The notes: a model not told the origin generated them from the sequence alone. A DNA stretch of 64,000 bases from Euglena gracilis (GCA_039621445.1 CP154954.1:53952155-54016154), one strand, 5' to 3'; shown: positions 45,226-57,546, counted from the stretch's first letter. A program made the numbers and translations.

Positions 45226-45717
45226 CAATAGTGGTGTGGGGAGCAGGGAAAATGCATGCCATAAAAGTTTGGTGGGGTGGACCAAAAAATTCTTCAAATC
45301 GCTTTGTAAGACCCCTGGAATGGCAAAAGGGAACGTTTGTGGCGTTCCATCCATACCTCCACTCTCATTGCCAACTGCCAAAGTCCAGCCCGGGGAGGGG
45401 GCCAGTCGGACACCCGTGGTCCCCTCTAGTTTTGTGGTGGGGGGGAGTCAACCCCCACCTTCAGCCGGCCTTCCTTTACAGCCTGCACATGCCGACCTGT
45501 CCCCAGGGCTGTTTGGAAAGGCAAAATTGAACCCTGAGCCCTGAGCTCACTTAACAGCATTCGAAATTGAGTTTCACTTGTTAAATCTGCTTTCTGCTCC
45601 TTTCTGCACTCACCTCTCTCTGAGGAAGCATACAGCTGCTTCTTTCGTGACCCATTGTCCGCTGACGCCTCACAAGCTTGCCTTGGTTCTGCTGGTATTG
45701 CAGTGTTAAGTTGCGTG

Positions 45718-45769
45718 TGGGGGGGGGGGGGTGGGGGGGCCCCCCCCCCCCCCCCCCCGGGGGGGCCCC

Positions 45770-45807
<38 letters not shown>

Positions 45808-45863
45808 CCCCCCCCCCCCCCCCCCCCCTCCCCCCCCCCCCCCCCCCCACCCCCGCCGACGCG

Positions 45864-45897
<34 letters not shown>

Positions 45898-45912
45898 GGG
45901 GCCCCCCCCCTG
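45718..45912. repeat. Poly-C/poly-G tract
   Basis: About 190 bases of nearly pure C with a leading G run. The poly-Pro and poly-Gly frames over it are artefacts. Confidence 0.9.
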
Positions 45913-46129
45913 GGCGTTCTGGCCGCTCCAAGGGGGTTTTGGTCTGGAATGCAATATGGGAAATTCTGTGCCACTTTGGCTGCCATATGTGACCAACAGG
46001 GTGCACCCAAAGCGAAGGTCAGCACTGGTCATGCAGCCAATCTTGTCATCCCAAGTCCAAACTTCAGGCTCAAGTCCATGATATTTTGCATCTTTGGTAC
46101 CCCCTTTTGCCCCGACCACCCCTAAATAA

Positions 46130-46240
46130 CGACCGCTCCCCGGTCGGGGTTGCAGGTGGGGTGTGTACGACGTACGCACCCCACCTCTATATGTAGGTCT
46201 GGGGCATCGACGACCCCCCCCTGGTCAGGGGTTGTAGAAA
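46130..46240. repeat. CCCCGGTCGGGGTTGCAGG repeat
   Basis: A GGTCGGGGTTG block, a CGTACGACGTACG-like palindrome, and GGTTGTAGAAACCTGGTCGG. A related copy is at 53455-53522. Confidence 0.6.
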
Positions 46241-46804
46241 CCTGGTCGGTAGGCAAAGGTGGGGAGAGACTCTCTGATGCTCCCAATGTATCTTTTGCAT
46301 ACCCAAACACACATGCACACATCCATGCACCCCAAACATCCCTATCCGCTTCGTCTTTGGACTCAAATTTTACACACTTTGAAGGTGAGGTAAGTTTTGT
46401 CTGCCCTGTACCTAAAAACAGCAGAACTCGCCAAAAAAGGACTGCCGATGACCCCATTGGGGTGCCCTGACACAACAAACAACTGAACCCATGGGGGGGG
46501 ATCAGTTTAGGGCTGCTGTGAATCGCCAAAATGACCCATCAGAGGTGAAGCCAACGTCCAACAACAAAAAAACCAAAACTCATAGCAGACACCCAAATTG
46601 GTGAAGCACTCAAATTTTACCATTAATTTCTTGACAAATTTGACCGACTCAGGCTTCTCGCACCCTCTTCTTCTTCTTGCACCTTCTGCGAGCCTCAGCC
46701 TAAAATGACCACAAACAGCTGGAAAATCGTCAAAATGGTAAAAAAAAGACAAAGAACGCATAAACGTTGGGAAATATCTCAGGCGGCCCATCTCGCGCTT
46801 GAGC

Positions 46805-48480
46805 TTTTTTTTTGGCCAATGTGCGCATTTTTGCAAACCGACCAAAAAAGATGTGAGCGCCGGCGTTACAAGGGGTGAGAGCCAGAGGGAGAACGATTGG
46901 ACAGAAAACGGTTGATTGCTTGTTTTTGGCACCGGCTCTCCCAGGAATTACGTGTTTTTTTTTGCTGTTTTTTTTGGAGGTCGGAATGACATGAAAACCC
47001 CCGGACCTATCCCCCCAAAGTGAAAAAGCACCGACAAAAACACCAAAACCCCAGTAGCGCCTCCATTCCTTGTGTGACAACTGGCAGTACCAGGTCGTTC
47101 TGGAGGTGGGGTGGTGGGTCCACCCCTTTGCTTGCCTTTTGAAGTTTTGCGGCACGCTGTGGGGGTTGTTGAAGCTGGTCACGAAAGGAGTGGACGTGCA
47201 CACGCCATATAAACAATGGGCAGAAAGATAGCCCTGCCACTGGGGGTTGATGAGGGGGATACAGAACACAGGAGGACTGCCACCAGTTTCGTGTTGAATT
47301 CAGTGGCAAGTTGCCCATCAATGCCCCGCTGATGTTTAAGGCTCTGTAGCACCCACACATCAGCATAAATGATGTTGGTGTGCGCAAATGCGCACATGGA
47401 CAATGTGCGCATTTGCGACCATTTCAAAACCATTTCCCTTGTATTCCTGTGGTTAAGCTTTTTTTCTTTGCCGATGTGCGCAAATGCGCACATCGTCATT
47501 TTTTTTTTTTACAAAAACGACAAGATATGACCCCCAAAAACCAAAAATGAAAGCAGGATGTGATGGGGTGCCCCAGGATGCAGAGATGAAAGCAGGGACT
47601 TTGGCAAATAGGGTGCCTAAGAGCAGGTATCACCACAGCATATGGTATACACAACACCCAGCAGGTGTGTTTTGATCGCCGCAATGGCTGTCTTATTAAC
47701 TTAGGATGTTGAGTGAACGATTTGGTGAGGTGTGCTTAATCCTGAAGCGATCCCCTGAAATTTGGCTGTGTGAGAAATTGGTGGTCAGTGTGGGCAACTG
47801 CGAAAATGGACGGTGCGCGCAAATGCGAACACCAACCATTTGCATAACTGTGAAAAGGGCCCCCTGTGTGCCAGCCGAAATTGATGTGTTTGTAAAATTG
47901 TACAAATTGTTGGTTTGTGAAAATGCTAAAACAGACTTTTTGGTTGGTTTGCGCATCTGCACACACCAACCTCTTGTGCAACTGAACACACGTACCATTT
48001 AGTGGGTGTGGCACCATTGCAGTTTAGAAATGCTTAAGTGCGAGGTATTCTGTAGAATTTAAACACACCAGAATGACCAGTCTGCGGGCCAAAATTTGGG
48101 CATCGGCCATTGAATTGAAGCTGTGGAAACCATTCCTTAGCCCTTGGAACATTAAAATAAGCAACATTTCCGAGTTTCATCCTGAAAATCTGAGTTTAAA
48201 AATGCCCTTCACCCCCAGTATTTTAGTCCAAAAATGAGGCATAGTTCATTGGCTGAAAATGGATGTGTCTGTTGACTTGAAAATCCCTGTGTTCACGGGG
48301 CCATATAATGATGCAATACACTGACACGCTTCATCCGACCGTCTCAGACAACACCTCCTGTTGCCAAAGCTTCAAAATGAAAAAGAATTCTGGTTGGTGC
48401 CCATAGTTGTGAAGAGCAACCATTTTAATGGTTGATGTGAGCACTTGCGCACACTAACTGCCCAAACATACCAGCAGCAT
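46805..48480. repeat. Cluster of TGCGCAAATGCGCA motifs
   Basis: GTGCGCAAATGCGCAC palindromes at 47378 and 47476, with variants near 46820, 47403, 47811, 47947 and 48441. Intervening sequence is not obviously repeated. It lies in the last recognised FAAH intron. Confidence 0.6.
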
Positions 48481-48779
48481 TCAACAGAGTTAAGTGCGAG
48501 ATGCGCCGCCTAAGAATATTGACCCTTGACGGCATTTTTTTGAGGCAAAGTCGCCTGACTTGTTAAACAAACAGCAGGTTCAATGTTGCTCGGCACATGG
48601 GCAAAAAAGTGCTAAAAAGCTGTTCAAGACCAAATTTGCCAAAATTTATTTTCCAGGATAAATAATTTACTTTATTTATTGATTTATTATTTATTTAAAT
48701 TTCTTTATTTATTTACCAAAATATTTTTTGTGCATTCTTTCACCAATTTTTTCTGCTATAATTGTTGTCTGCTGTAAGG

Positions 48780-48865
48780 GTCAGGGTTAGGCCAAGGTTA
48801 AGAAGCTGAAGTTCGGCCTAATCCAAACCCTGATCGCATTCCAAACCCAGACCCGGACCCTATTA
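48780..48865. repeat. Degenerate telomere-like sequence
   Basis: GGGTCAGGGTTAGG and complementary AACCCTGA/AACCCAGACCC words. Similar remnants are at 32725-32760, 40060-40080 and 57235-57410. Confidence 0.35.
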
Positions 48866-49147
48866 TGACCCAAGTGTCCGGCTTTCCACTGCACATTTGT
48901 TGGGGACATCGTTAATGAGAGACTGGAAATAAAACAAGGTTTGGTTTTTGGAAACACAGGGAATTTGGGCTTTCTTGCTTCGGGCTCGAACCCCTGGACA
49001 GATATTGCTGTTCAGGGCTGTGTTATTTACTTCCCCTTTTTTTCCTACTAAGTACATTTGTGTTTGCGTTTTCTTTTTCTTTTTGGGAACATTTGTGTTT
49101 ATTTTTTGAAGCAATTAATGGAGAATTTGATTGACCACCTGTTTTTG

Positions 49148-49378
49148 AACATGGTGGTCCTTAAGGGAACAGAATTTTTTTTATAAGGAACGCCTTTGAC
49201 TCAAGGTCCGACGTCAAATCGGTCGAAATTTAAAAGTTGTATGACGCATATTTTGACGTTTTTTTCTGGATGTGCAATGGTCCAAGGTTGTCAAACCATG
49301 CATTTTTTCTGGCCATTTTTTCCCTGTAGATTTTTTGTTCATTGTGCTGGGGCGGTAATTTTTTTTTATTAAGGACCA
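49148..49378 (+). repeat. Intron repeat, subfamily B, copy
   Basis: CCTTAAGGGAACAG, GCAATGGTCCAAGGTTG, CATTTTTTCTGGCC, TCATTGTGCTGGGGCGG and TTAAGGACC. Confidence 0.65.
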
Positions 49379-49501
49379 TTGTCGTTTAAAACACAGTTCC
49401 CAGATCTCAAATCTCCAACACCTTTTGTTATTGAGGTGGGGTTTTATGTTTGCAAATGTTCTGAAAACCTCAAACGGAGCTTTGTTGTGGATATGTACCT
49501 G

Positions 49502-49504
<3 letters not shown>

Positions 49505-49571
<67 letters not shown>

Positions 49572-49572
49572 A
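49505..49572. repeat. (CA)n microsatellite
   Basis: About 33 CA units, interrupted once near the right end. Confidence 0.97.
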
Positions 49573-49791
49573 CACATCATCCCCCAGGTGTCAAAGTGAG
49601 GGTCAAGTGAAGCAAACTGCTGCACAAATTGTTCCATTTCCTTGCCTCGAAAATAGATGCCTTAGAAATCCTTATTTTTTTCAAAATACCTTAAGAAAAC
49701 CTTTAAAAACACCTTAAATTTTTAAAAATTTGAAAATTTTCGGCTTCCTGGTTCGGACCGGTTTAATATGAGGAGAATGAGGAGGATGCCA

Positions 49792-50329
49792 CAGCTCAGG
49801 GGGGGGGGGAAATTGATATCCGCAATTTTTCCGCAATTTCCGCAATTTTCCGCAATTTCCGCAATTTTCCGCAATTTTCCGCAATTTTTCCGCAATTTCC
49901 GCAATTTTTCCGCAATTTTTTCCCATTTTTTTTCCGAAGAATTTTTTCCCCACCTACGAAGATGGAAGATGCAATGAGTTCAAGCCATTCTTCAAATGGA
50001 TCAACAGGTGTGCTATTGTGGTTTGTTGTTTTCCCCCCCACAGTTTACCAATTTTTCTCACAGGTGCACCACTGGTTACAGAATTGGGTGCGTCCCACCT
50101 GTGCAAAGAACATCAAGCGTGTTGATTTGTGCTCGCCTGCATCGACGTGGGTGTTGCGGTGTTCTGAACCTCACAATTGAAAATTTTCTAAGTCCCCTCA
50201 GACAGAAATGTGTATACCCGATATCAATTTTTCCGCAATTTTTCCGCAATTTCCGCAATTTTTCCGCAATTTTTCCGCAATTTTTCCGAAGGCCTCCGAT
50301 ATCAATTATTCCCCCCCCCTGCACAGCTT
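49792..50329. mobile_element. MITE-like element with TTTCCGCAA arrays
   Basis: The ends are inverted: CAG, a G tract and AAATTGATATCCG on the left; CGATATCAATTATT, a C tract and CTG on the right. Two arrays of (TTTTCCGCAAT)n lie just inside the ends (49816-49922 and 50218-50290). The middle is unique. No transposase. Confidence 0.75.
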
Positions 50330-50574
50330 TAGGTGGAGGGTGTTAGCCCAAAATCTCATTCTTGGGTCGATTTTGGTGGGTGAAAATTTCGGACTGGTGC
50401 TTTGCACGGTCCGTTTTTGGCTGTGCCATTGTCCCCTCTGCCCAACTGCAGGTGGGGGTATATACCCTTCAGATACCCCCCTCGCCTGTCCTGTTTTCCT
50501 GGAAGAAATTTTCAGATCAGAGCTCACTCCGACCTTCCCGCCACTGATTGAGATAAAATTTCAAAGGCATAATG

Positions 50575-50905
50575 TTCCTGGCGATCAAAAAGCCATCTGG
50601 GCATCGAACCAACGTCGGTCCAGATTGAAAATCAAAAAGCTTAAAAGGCATAATTTTTTGGTTTTGGGCGGATAGACAATGTTCCAGCAATGAAATTCCG
50701 AGTTGGGTTGGTTTTGCAGAAATTTTGCGAAAATTTCTTTTTTGCTCAAAATTCGGAATTTTTTCCTCTTTTTTTACCAGAACTTATTTTGAGGTTTTTT
50801 TCAAGGGTTTTCAAGAAATTTTAAAGCATTTTGGCCAAAAATTTAGGGCTTTTTAAAAGGGGGTTTCAGGTTTTTTTTTCAAAGATGCCTTAAAGAAAAA
50901 TAATG
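50575..50905 (+). repeat. Intron repeat, subfamily A, full copy
   Basis: CCATCTGGGCATCGAACCAA, CGTCGGTCCAGATTG, GGGCGGATAGACAATGTTCC, TTTTGCAGAAATTTTGCG, TTTTGCTCAAAATTCGGAA and a TTTTCAAGG-rich 3' part ending CCTTAAAGAAAAATAATGCC. Confidence 0.85.
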
Positions 50906-51604
50906 CCTACTCCGAACCCCCCACCTTCCTTTGTATGGAATTCTGCCGCTTCACCTGAGGGCCCGGGCCCCCAGGTCGTCCCGTGTGGCCTGCCTGCAGG
51001 GGGGGGGAATATGCAAGTTGCATAATTTGCATGGTGAAACATTTCTGAAAAGTTGATCTTTTTTGCATACGTTGCCTTTGCAATTTTTTTTTGGGCAGTT
51101 GCTCTGATGCCAGGCAACCAGAAGTTGCATCCCTCATATTTTTGGACAAATTTCACATTGGCAGTAGTTGAATAATGAAATACAAGTGGATGCAACTGGG
51201 CAACCATGTCCTTTTGCAAGGTTGCACCACGTTTTCTTTCGGTGTGGCATGTTTTCGGTGCTTTTTTTAAAATTTTTTTTGGCATTTTCGAAAATATGCA
51301 AGGCACTGTTTTGCTTGTGCTTTTATGTGTCCTGGTGGAGAAAAGTGGAAAGAATTGACCAAAACATGCACCGTGTTGCAGCAAATAATGTTGCAAAACG
51401 AAAAATTTTTCCCACTGGAGGTGAAAAAAAGGTGGAGAAAAGTCTCTCTGTACAGCCCCGGGGAGGAATTCGCATGGCATTTGCATTTTGTTGCATTTTT
51501 TATTATTATTATTTATTTGATTTTTTCCTGGTTGCATTGCACATTTTGCGAGGGCCTTGCGCTCATACACCCCCCCCCCCCCGCTGACGGCCCCCCCCCC
51601 CAAG

Positions 51605-51719
51605 GACTGCGGTGGCGGTCCAAGTGGCGGCCCTGCCGTGGCATGACGAGCTGTGCCTGCGGGCCATGCGGGAGGTGGAGCGCGCCCTCAACTTCCCCTG
51701 CCCCATGCCAGCCTTTTGA
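51605..51719 (+). CDS. FAAH: FAAH-like terminal exon
   Basis: After a C tract and AAG. It encodes TAVAVQVAALPWHDELCLRA then MREVERALNFPCPMPAF and TGA at 51717-51719. (V)AVQ.VALPW..ELCLR.MREVE is the conserved FAAH C-terminus. The first base completes the phase-2 codon of exon 13, but about 40 residues of the family lie between, so an exon with compatible phases may be missing. GC-rich, like exon 10. Confidence 0.93.
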
Positions 51720-53690
51720 CTGTGATGCACTCGTATCGTATCCCCTGTTCTGCCGCGGCCCTGGGGAACCTTTGCCAACCCACTTGGTCCCATTTCTGCT
51801 TCATCGCTGCATTCTGTCCCATAGTTCTGTTGATGCCGCAGTCCGCCTGACGTCGCTTGCTTTCAAAGGGGAAAGGGGAGCTTCTTCTTTACCATTTCGC
51901 ATGGTTGGCTTCACAAGGCAGCATTGGGAAGCGAAAATTGACACCGTGCCTGTAATTCTGCAATTTTGGCAATCGTTGTGGTTTGATATTTGTGAGTGTG
52001 TGCTAAGTGACCAAGACCAAGTGACGTTGCATTGCGTTTGGTCCAGGGCATTGCTCAAGGGCACCCCATCCCTCAGGTGGGGGTCCAGCCAGCCAGTAGC
52101 CTTTTTCCAGCTTCGGACCCCCTCCCCCCATCAATGAGTTTTAATTATCTTACAGCCGCGCATAGGGCGGCTGGACAGCAGCGGATGGAAAAGGAGACAC
52201 AAATGGGTCGGAAAAGGGCTGCCAGGGCACAGCTTGGGTCAAATATTGATCTTTTTTATAGTTGGCAGTTTTTTTGGGCATTTTTTGCAGCTGCTTCTTT
52301 TGGGTACCCCCTCCAAACCTCGGCTTCATATTTTGGCGGGATTTCTTGACCCTCAGGGGAGGCTTTGTATTTGGGGAGGGCTTTGTATTTGGGGGTAAAA
52401 ACCGAAATTTTCTGGGTAGCTAAATAAAACGTTGGAGGCCTTCAACTTCAGTCAAATACCAGCATTTTGCCTAATTTTTGTTGTGTTCCTCTATTTTCAC
52501 CAAAATGTGCAATTTTTATCCAAAATGAAACAATTCTGGTGAAAAAAATGCTGTATCCACCCAGTTTTTTCTGCTTTTTCCTGAATGGCACCGTCTTCTG
52601 GCTCCATATCGGGGGGGGGGGCTTTATATTTGGGAGGCAAAAGCAAACCCCCAGGGGCTTTATTTGGGGGGAGCTTCACATTTGGGGGGGCTTTATATTT
52701 GGGGGGGTTTACCCAGTTCGACCCCAGCTTGGGCCTAGTTACAGCCGGGGGACCTCTATGTGGGGGTGGGGGGGATCAGCCAGCAGCCTTTTTCCAGTTG
52801 GCCGAATTTTTTCAGCCTCTGAGCTGGACTCCCGGGGGACTAAGCAACGCCCTGGTTTGGGCGAAGTGCGCTGGGCCACATCAGCGTGTTTAATTGGAGA
52901 GGGGAACGTTCCCTTGCTTAAGTGTGGATGCACAGTTCCCTCCACACTGCACAGTTCCTCTGCTGTGCTTGAGTTCCAAAGAAAGAAATGAACCCCCACC
53001 TATGAGCGCCCCCGTGGGTTGGCCTCCGTTGAAGGAGAGGCAGTTGCACAAAAAAATCGAACGAAACTGGCGTCTGTCTGTTCCTCTGTCATCCGTGTGT
53101 CGCTGCAGGCTCTTCCTTCCACCGCCCTGGGCAACAGTACCAAGATGCGGCTCCCCTTTGCTGTGGTATGCATGACCCAGAGGGAGAGCAGGGATAGACT
53201 GGGCAGTCCAAATCCAACCTGCTGCCCCAATCCAATTAAAACCACCCCATCCCCCCAAAAAACCACCCTCTGGTGATTTTCAGCCAACATACAAAAAAAT
53301 GGACCACTAAATGCTCTTCCTTTTGGAATGTTCATCGGCTCAATCCCAAAGAAATATAGATTGTGTCTCAGGGTGGAGTTGCAGGAATGGGAATTGTATT
53401 TTTCAACGCTGTGTGCATGTCAAAAGTAGCTTCTTCGCAGAGAAGCCACCCCCACTCAGGGTTGCAGGTCAGGGGGTGTATGACCCCCCCCCCGGTCGGG
53501 GTTGTGGGAACCCGGTTGGTGGTCGTTTTGCATACTTTTTGATCCAAATGCTTGGCTTTGAACCCAAATAGGTTTTGATGCTGGTTGGTTGGATTGGATA
53601 TTTCCTTCACTTCCCCTGCCTGGATCTCTCCTCTGTTTTAGAGGTTACTTAAATTTCAGAGGGTTGCTTTAATTTGGGGGGCTTTACTGT
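51720..53690. other. Region between the two genes
   Basis: Holds the FAAH 3' flank and several repeats. At 52080-52130 and 52785-52850 is a CAGCAGCCTTTTTCCAG repeat also found at 58840-58925. Arrays of GGGGGCTTTATATTTGGGGG lie at 52605-52720, and a CCCCGGTCGGGGTTG block at 53455-53522. I see no convincing exon. Confidence 0.45.
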
Positions 53691-53699
53691 TTTAGGCAT

Positions 53700-53910
53700 A
53701 CGAGAACCAAAGAGTTGGAAATTGCATCTTTTAATGTTTTGGCTGGTTTGGCAAGGTCTAAGCATGCCAGAAATCAATATCCCCCCGATGTCGACCTGTT
53801 TTCACCAAAAAAAAATGTCAAAACTTGTCCATTTTTTCTTTCGGATCCTCAGTTGAATGTGCTGGGACAGCAGAGATATGTTATTTTTTTTAAGGACAGC
53901 CCTGTTAGGC
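53700..53910 (+). repeat. Intron repeat, subfamily B, copy
   Basis: AATCAATATCCCCCCGATGT, CGACCTGTTTTCACC, TGAATGTGCTGGGACAGCAG and TTAAGGACAGCCCTG. Confidence 0.75.
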
Positions 53911-54011
53911 ACACATCTTTGCACACGTGCTGGAGAAAATCTCACTGCCACACCAAAAATGCATCGGAGGCTTTTTTTTTGAGAGGTTCAGGAGCCTGCT
54001 TTCCCTCGCAG

Positions 54012-54047
54012 GGCTGATGGTCTGCAGCTGCATCTCCGACGCCTCAG
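54012..54047 (+). CDS. Candidate small exon of the coiled-coil gene
   Basis: CTCGCAG|G...CTCAG|GTGCC encloses 36 bases reading ADGLQLHLRRL in the frame that leaves phase 2. This is the phase needed by the exon at 55521. The product is too short to judge further, so this is only a candidate. Confidence 0.3.
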
Positions 54048-54589
54048 GTGCCTCGGTGCCGTGACAGATCATGTGCCCTGGACCGAGGCGTTGCACATCT
54101 GTCCATTTAGTGTATTTTCTGGTCAAAGGACTTCAGATCTGGGGGTTTGCTTCCTGTCCAAACACACGGACATTCTTCATGCAAAGCTGCTTCGATCCGA
54201 AGCCCATCACCACCTCTCAGGCTGTGATGACAGATGCCAGTGAGCACCCCACCCGCTGCAGTCCATGCGACCGAGACACCAGCTTGGTGTGCTAGGTTCA
54301 GTGCTTTGAGCATCTGCTGAATCATCACCCTTTTGGTGGCCTTTGCAGAGCCATCTGGAACAGCAGTCATTCTCAATACAGGCAAAAAAAATTCACAAAA
54401 CAACATTGCTCCGAAAATGTTATTTCGTTATTGTTGATGCAGATTTCACTTTTGGAAGTTATGAAAATTTGGACCCTTTTTTCTCTCTCTGCTTCCCTTT
54501 GTGTTGTTTTGGATGAATTTGCATGAACAAAGACTATTTTCACACGTTGCTGATGGTCATGCCGATAATGTTTGACTTCGATGAATGGG

Positions 54590-54725
54590 GGTGCGACAAT
54601 GGATGGCTGTTCTCTCTTTCAGAAGATTGAGCCCATATGGCCATTTTTTGACCAATTTTTCCAGTGAATTTTGCATTGAAAGTGTTGGGAGAGGACATTT
54701 TTTTTCACCCTTACGGACAGCCCTG
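54590..54725 (+). repeat. Intron repeat, subfamily B, fragment
   Basis: CCATTTTTTGACCAATTTTT, a GAAAGTGTTGGGAGAGGACA block and TTACGGACAGCCCTG. Confidence 0.55.
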
Positions 54726-55129
54726 GGTGTCACTGAAAAGTTCATGAAGTCTCCAGCTTCCTCTCCCGTCAGCCTTTGGGCTCCATGCGGACCTGGGGCG
54801 ACACATTTTTTTTAAAACTAAGGACCCCAAACGTGGTTGAAAATTGAAAGTGACATAATCATCTTTTTGATGTGTTTGGGTATAAAAGCAGTGTTCAATG
54901 GATCCTGGAAATCAATTTTTCTCCATCGTCGACCGGTTTTTTAGTCAGAAACACCAAACTTTTTCACCCATTTCTCCTGTGGATGCTTAGCGGGCATTTG
55001 TTTTATTTTTTAGGTAATTTTTTTCAATAATTTTCAAAGTTTTTTAATGCTTTTTTCAGGCGGGTTTTCAAACCTTTTAAGGCACTTTAAGAGTTTTAAG
55101 ATTTCAAGGCGTCCGTTTTTTTCCCCCAA

Positions 55130-55470
55130 GTGCAGTTCAAAGCCATCTGGGCATCAAATTGACCTCAGTTCAGGTTGAAAATAAAAAAGTTAAAAAAGAA
55201 TGTTCTTAAAGGTTAAGACCTTTTTTTTTGAGTTTTGGGTGGTTGCAGATGCCAGAAAAAAATAGCAAATTTTTTTTCTCCGGAGCTGGCTTGGTTTTGC
55301 CGAAATTTTGCGACCTCTTTTTTTGGTCGATATTTGAAAAAATTTAACCTTAAACACCTTTGAAAACCACATTTTTTTTTCAAGGTTTTAATGCATTTTG
55401 GCAAAGCTCTTTGAAGGGGTTTTCAGTTTTTTTTTATAAAAGTTTTTTCATGTGCGTCAAAAAACAATGC
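55130..55470 (+). repeat. Intron repeat, subfamily A, copy
   Basis: CCATCTGGGCATCAAATTGA, GTTCAGGTTGAAAAT, GAGTTTTGGGTGGTTGCAGA, then a TTTTGGCAAAGC block and ACAATGCCTGATA. It ends 50 bp before the exon at 55521. Confidence 0.8.
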
Positions 55471-55520
55471 CTGATATTCAGTCAAATGTCCCAGTGGCCG
55501 AATTTTGTCTTTCCGTCAAG

Positions 55521-55710
55521 GACCACGGTGGTGCCCCTGGCACGGGGGTCTCTCCCCCGCTGCCAGAGGACCGCCCTCTTCACGACGCCGGACCATGAGA
55601 GCCGCCTCAGCGCGTTCTCGCCGTGGGCGGGCAGCGCAGCGGCGGGCAGCCCAGAGCAGGCTCCTTCTCCAGCACCTCGTGTACCCCCCGAAGATGGGGG
55701 CCATGGGCAG
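55521..55710 (+). CDS. Coiled-coil protein gene, N-terminal linker exon
   Basis: After TTTCCGTCAAG. Reading from 55522 gives TTVVPLARGSLPRCQRTALF, then TTPDHESRLSAFSPWAGSAA and a Pro/Ser-rich stretch ending EDGGHGQ. The donor CAG|GTGGGG leaves phase 0, matching the next exon. GC content is well above the surrounding intron. There is no recognised domain; it is probably a low-complexity N-terminal region. Confidence 0.6.
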
Positions 55711-56104
55711 GTGGGGGGTCGGAGGGGAATGGACTTGGGGGTTTGGGGTGGGTGGGGCCAAAGGGTCCCCCCGTGGAGAGGCCCTTTTCGAGGTGAATTG
55801 CCCGGGCCAGACCCTGTCCGAACGTTGAGCCACATGATTGGTGGAAGAAGGAAATGGAAGGCCCTGCAGAAAAACAATACAATTTTCAACTTTCTGAAAA
55901 ACGGTTCCTGAATGAACCCCCCCCCCTTCCCCCAGTGAGGGTTGGTCCAGGCAATTTTCAGTCCGCGCTGAATCTGAATAATGTTTATGTTTTCCCCCTA
56001 AAATTCTGGCATCCCCCGGGCGTTCCCGCGCGTGCGAGTGTGTGTCAGGCATTATTTTTTAAGGGAATTTTTTTTTGAAAATTTGAGTGCATTTCAAGTC
56101 ATTT

Positions 56105-56390
56105 TCACTTGCTTTTTCCCAAGGGCTATCCGGGCATCTTATGTGGTGCAAAATCAAAAAAGTCAAAAGCACTTATTTTTTTGAGATTGGTTGGATAAAT
56201 ATTGTTCCAGCGATGCCAGAAAAAATTTTTTTTTCTTCCCGTAGTTGGTCTGTTTTTGCCGAGATTTTGTGATTTCGTTCATGCTCGGTCGGAGGAATTT
56301 TTTGCCTGTCCGAAAAATTTTAAGGCATTTTGGCCAAAAAATTTAGGCGTGTTTTAAGGTTTTCAAGGCGCCTTAATAAACAATGCATGG
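56105..56390 (+). repeat. Intron repeat, subfamily A, copy
   Basis: GGGCTATCCGGGCATCTTAT, ATTGTTCCAGCGATGCCAGA, a TTTTGCCGAGATTTTGTG block and GCGCCTTAATAAACAATGC. It ends about 60 bp before the next exon. Confidence 0.85.
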
Positions 56391-56448
56391 TATGTGTGTG
56401 TCTGGTCTGTTGGAAGCGCCCCCATGTGTCCTCGGGGTTGGTCTAAAG

Positions 56449-56578
56449 GACGCTGGCTTCGAGGCCTCCCTGCTGGAGACCGGCCAGCGGTTGGCCCAGG
56501 ACAACCAGCGGCTGCTGCAGCGCCTGCGGGCCAGGGACGCCGAGTGCCAGCAGCACAGCGAGGAGCTGGGCCGGGGCG
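56449..56578 (+). CDS. Coiled-coil protein gene, exon
   Basis: After GGTCTAAAG. It encodes DAGFEASLLETGQRLAQDNQ then RLLQRLRARDAECQQHSEEL, a strong heptad-like coiled coil. The LLETG..LA..N..LL pattern loosely recalls the CC1 box of dynein adaptors such as BICD or Spindly, but that is a weak resemblance. The donor is uncertain: the only nearby GT (56579) would leave phase 1 while the next exon starts in phase 0. Confidence 0.7.
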
Positions 56579-56794
56579 GTCTTCCGCCAGGCCGGATGGA
56601 CGCCAGCTTTGGGTTGGGTGAATGGGGGCCAAAGGTTTTAAAAAATCCCTTCTTTGTTGTATGTTGGCTTCTTCTTCGTTTCTTAGTTGTATGTTTAAAA
56701 CCCCCGCCCCAATTAGAAGCCCCCGGGCTGCTATTCGATCAAAAACCCGAGGGGAGGGGCTTCTATTTGGGCACCCCTTCTAACCTCGGCCAAC

Positions 56795-57010
56795 GGGAGG
56801 CTGAGGCTGGTCCAGGGATCGGGGATCAAACGGGGGCTGAAAACTCAAAAAGTCCAAAAGTGCATTTTTCGATGTTTTGGGTTGATGGGTCCTACGATGC
56901 AAGACATCGATTTCCCCCCAAAGTGCGCCTGCCTTTGGGAAAATATTGTCAGTGTTTTCTCCGTTTTTTTTTGGCCGATTTTCGGTCGAATACGCTGGAC
57001 CGCCCTGCGG
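56795..57010 (+). repeat. Intron repeat, subfamily B, copy
   Basis: GGCTGGTCCAGGGATCGGGG, a TTTTGGGTTGATGGGTCC block, GATGCAAGACATCGATTTCC and CGCTGGACCGCCCTG. Confidence 0.6.
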
Positions 57011-57229
57011 GGGGGGGGGGGGGGGTAATGGATTCTTGGAGGGGAACCCGGAGGGGGCTTCTATTTGGGGCAGGTGGTCTATACTTGACGATTTTATAAA
57101 TGGTGTATGGCAATGATTTACCAGTGGGACTCCCCCCAAGGGGGATCCCATGTTAGTAAAATGTGGTGGAGGTTGGCAAACTCCAACTTTCCGTTTCGCG
57201 CCCATTCGCATTTTTTTCCCGTTCAGATT

Positions 57230-57420
57230 CAGGTCAGGATTGGGGTTAGGTTGGGATTAGGGTGAGGGTTTTAGGAAAAAAGCGAAGCCAAAATTGGGCC
57301 TGTTTGTCCTAAAATTTTGCCTAAAATTAGCCAAATAAATCCAATTTAGGGCCTAAATCACCCAGAAAATTCTAACCCTAACCCTATTCCTAACACTACT
57401 CCCCATCCTAACACCAAACC
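57230..57420. repeat. Degenerate telomere-like remnants
   Basis: GGGGTTAGGTTGGGATTAGG on one side and CTAACCCTAACCCTATTCC on the other, about 100 bp apart in inverted orientation. Confidence 0.45.
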
Positions 57421-57531
57421 TGCCCCACCCGCAAAAATGGTCCCGCGGTGGCACGAAAACGGGTGTCAAATGGGCGTCCCAGTAGCTAAAGGCAGTTGAC
57501 CGAAGACCCCCAAACACATGCATGTGTGATC

Positions 57532-57546
57532 TGTCTGTCTGTCTGT

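Larger units (their letters stand above)
25133..51719 (+). other. FAAH: Fatty-acid amide hydrolase-like gene spanning 26.6 kb
   Basis: Fourteen plus-strand exons together encode an amidase-signature serine hydrolase close to animal and plant FAAH, which cleave fatty-acid amides such as N-acylethanolamines at membranes. The triad is visible: Lys in SVKDS (exon at 30456), Ser in PGGSSG (32427) and nucleophile Ser in GTDIGGSIR (33344). About 510 residues are recovered, against roughly 580 for the human enzyme. The missing parts are the N-terminus (where human FAAH has its membrane segment), a short piece after the first exon, and about 40 residues before the last exon. Phases match at nearly every junction. 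Introns reach about 9 kb and are filled with repeats. Confidence 0.9.
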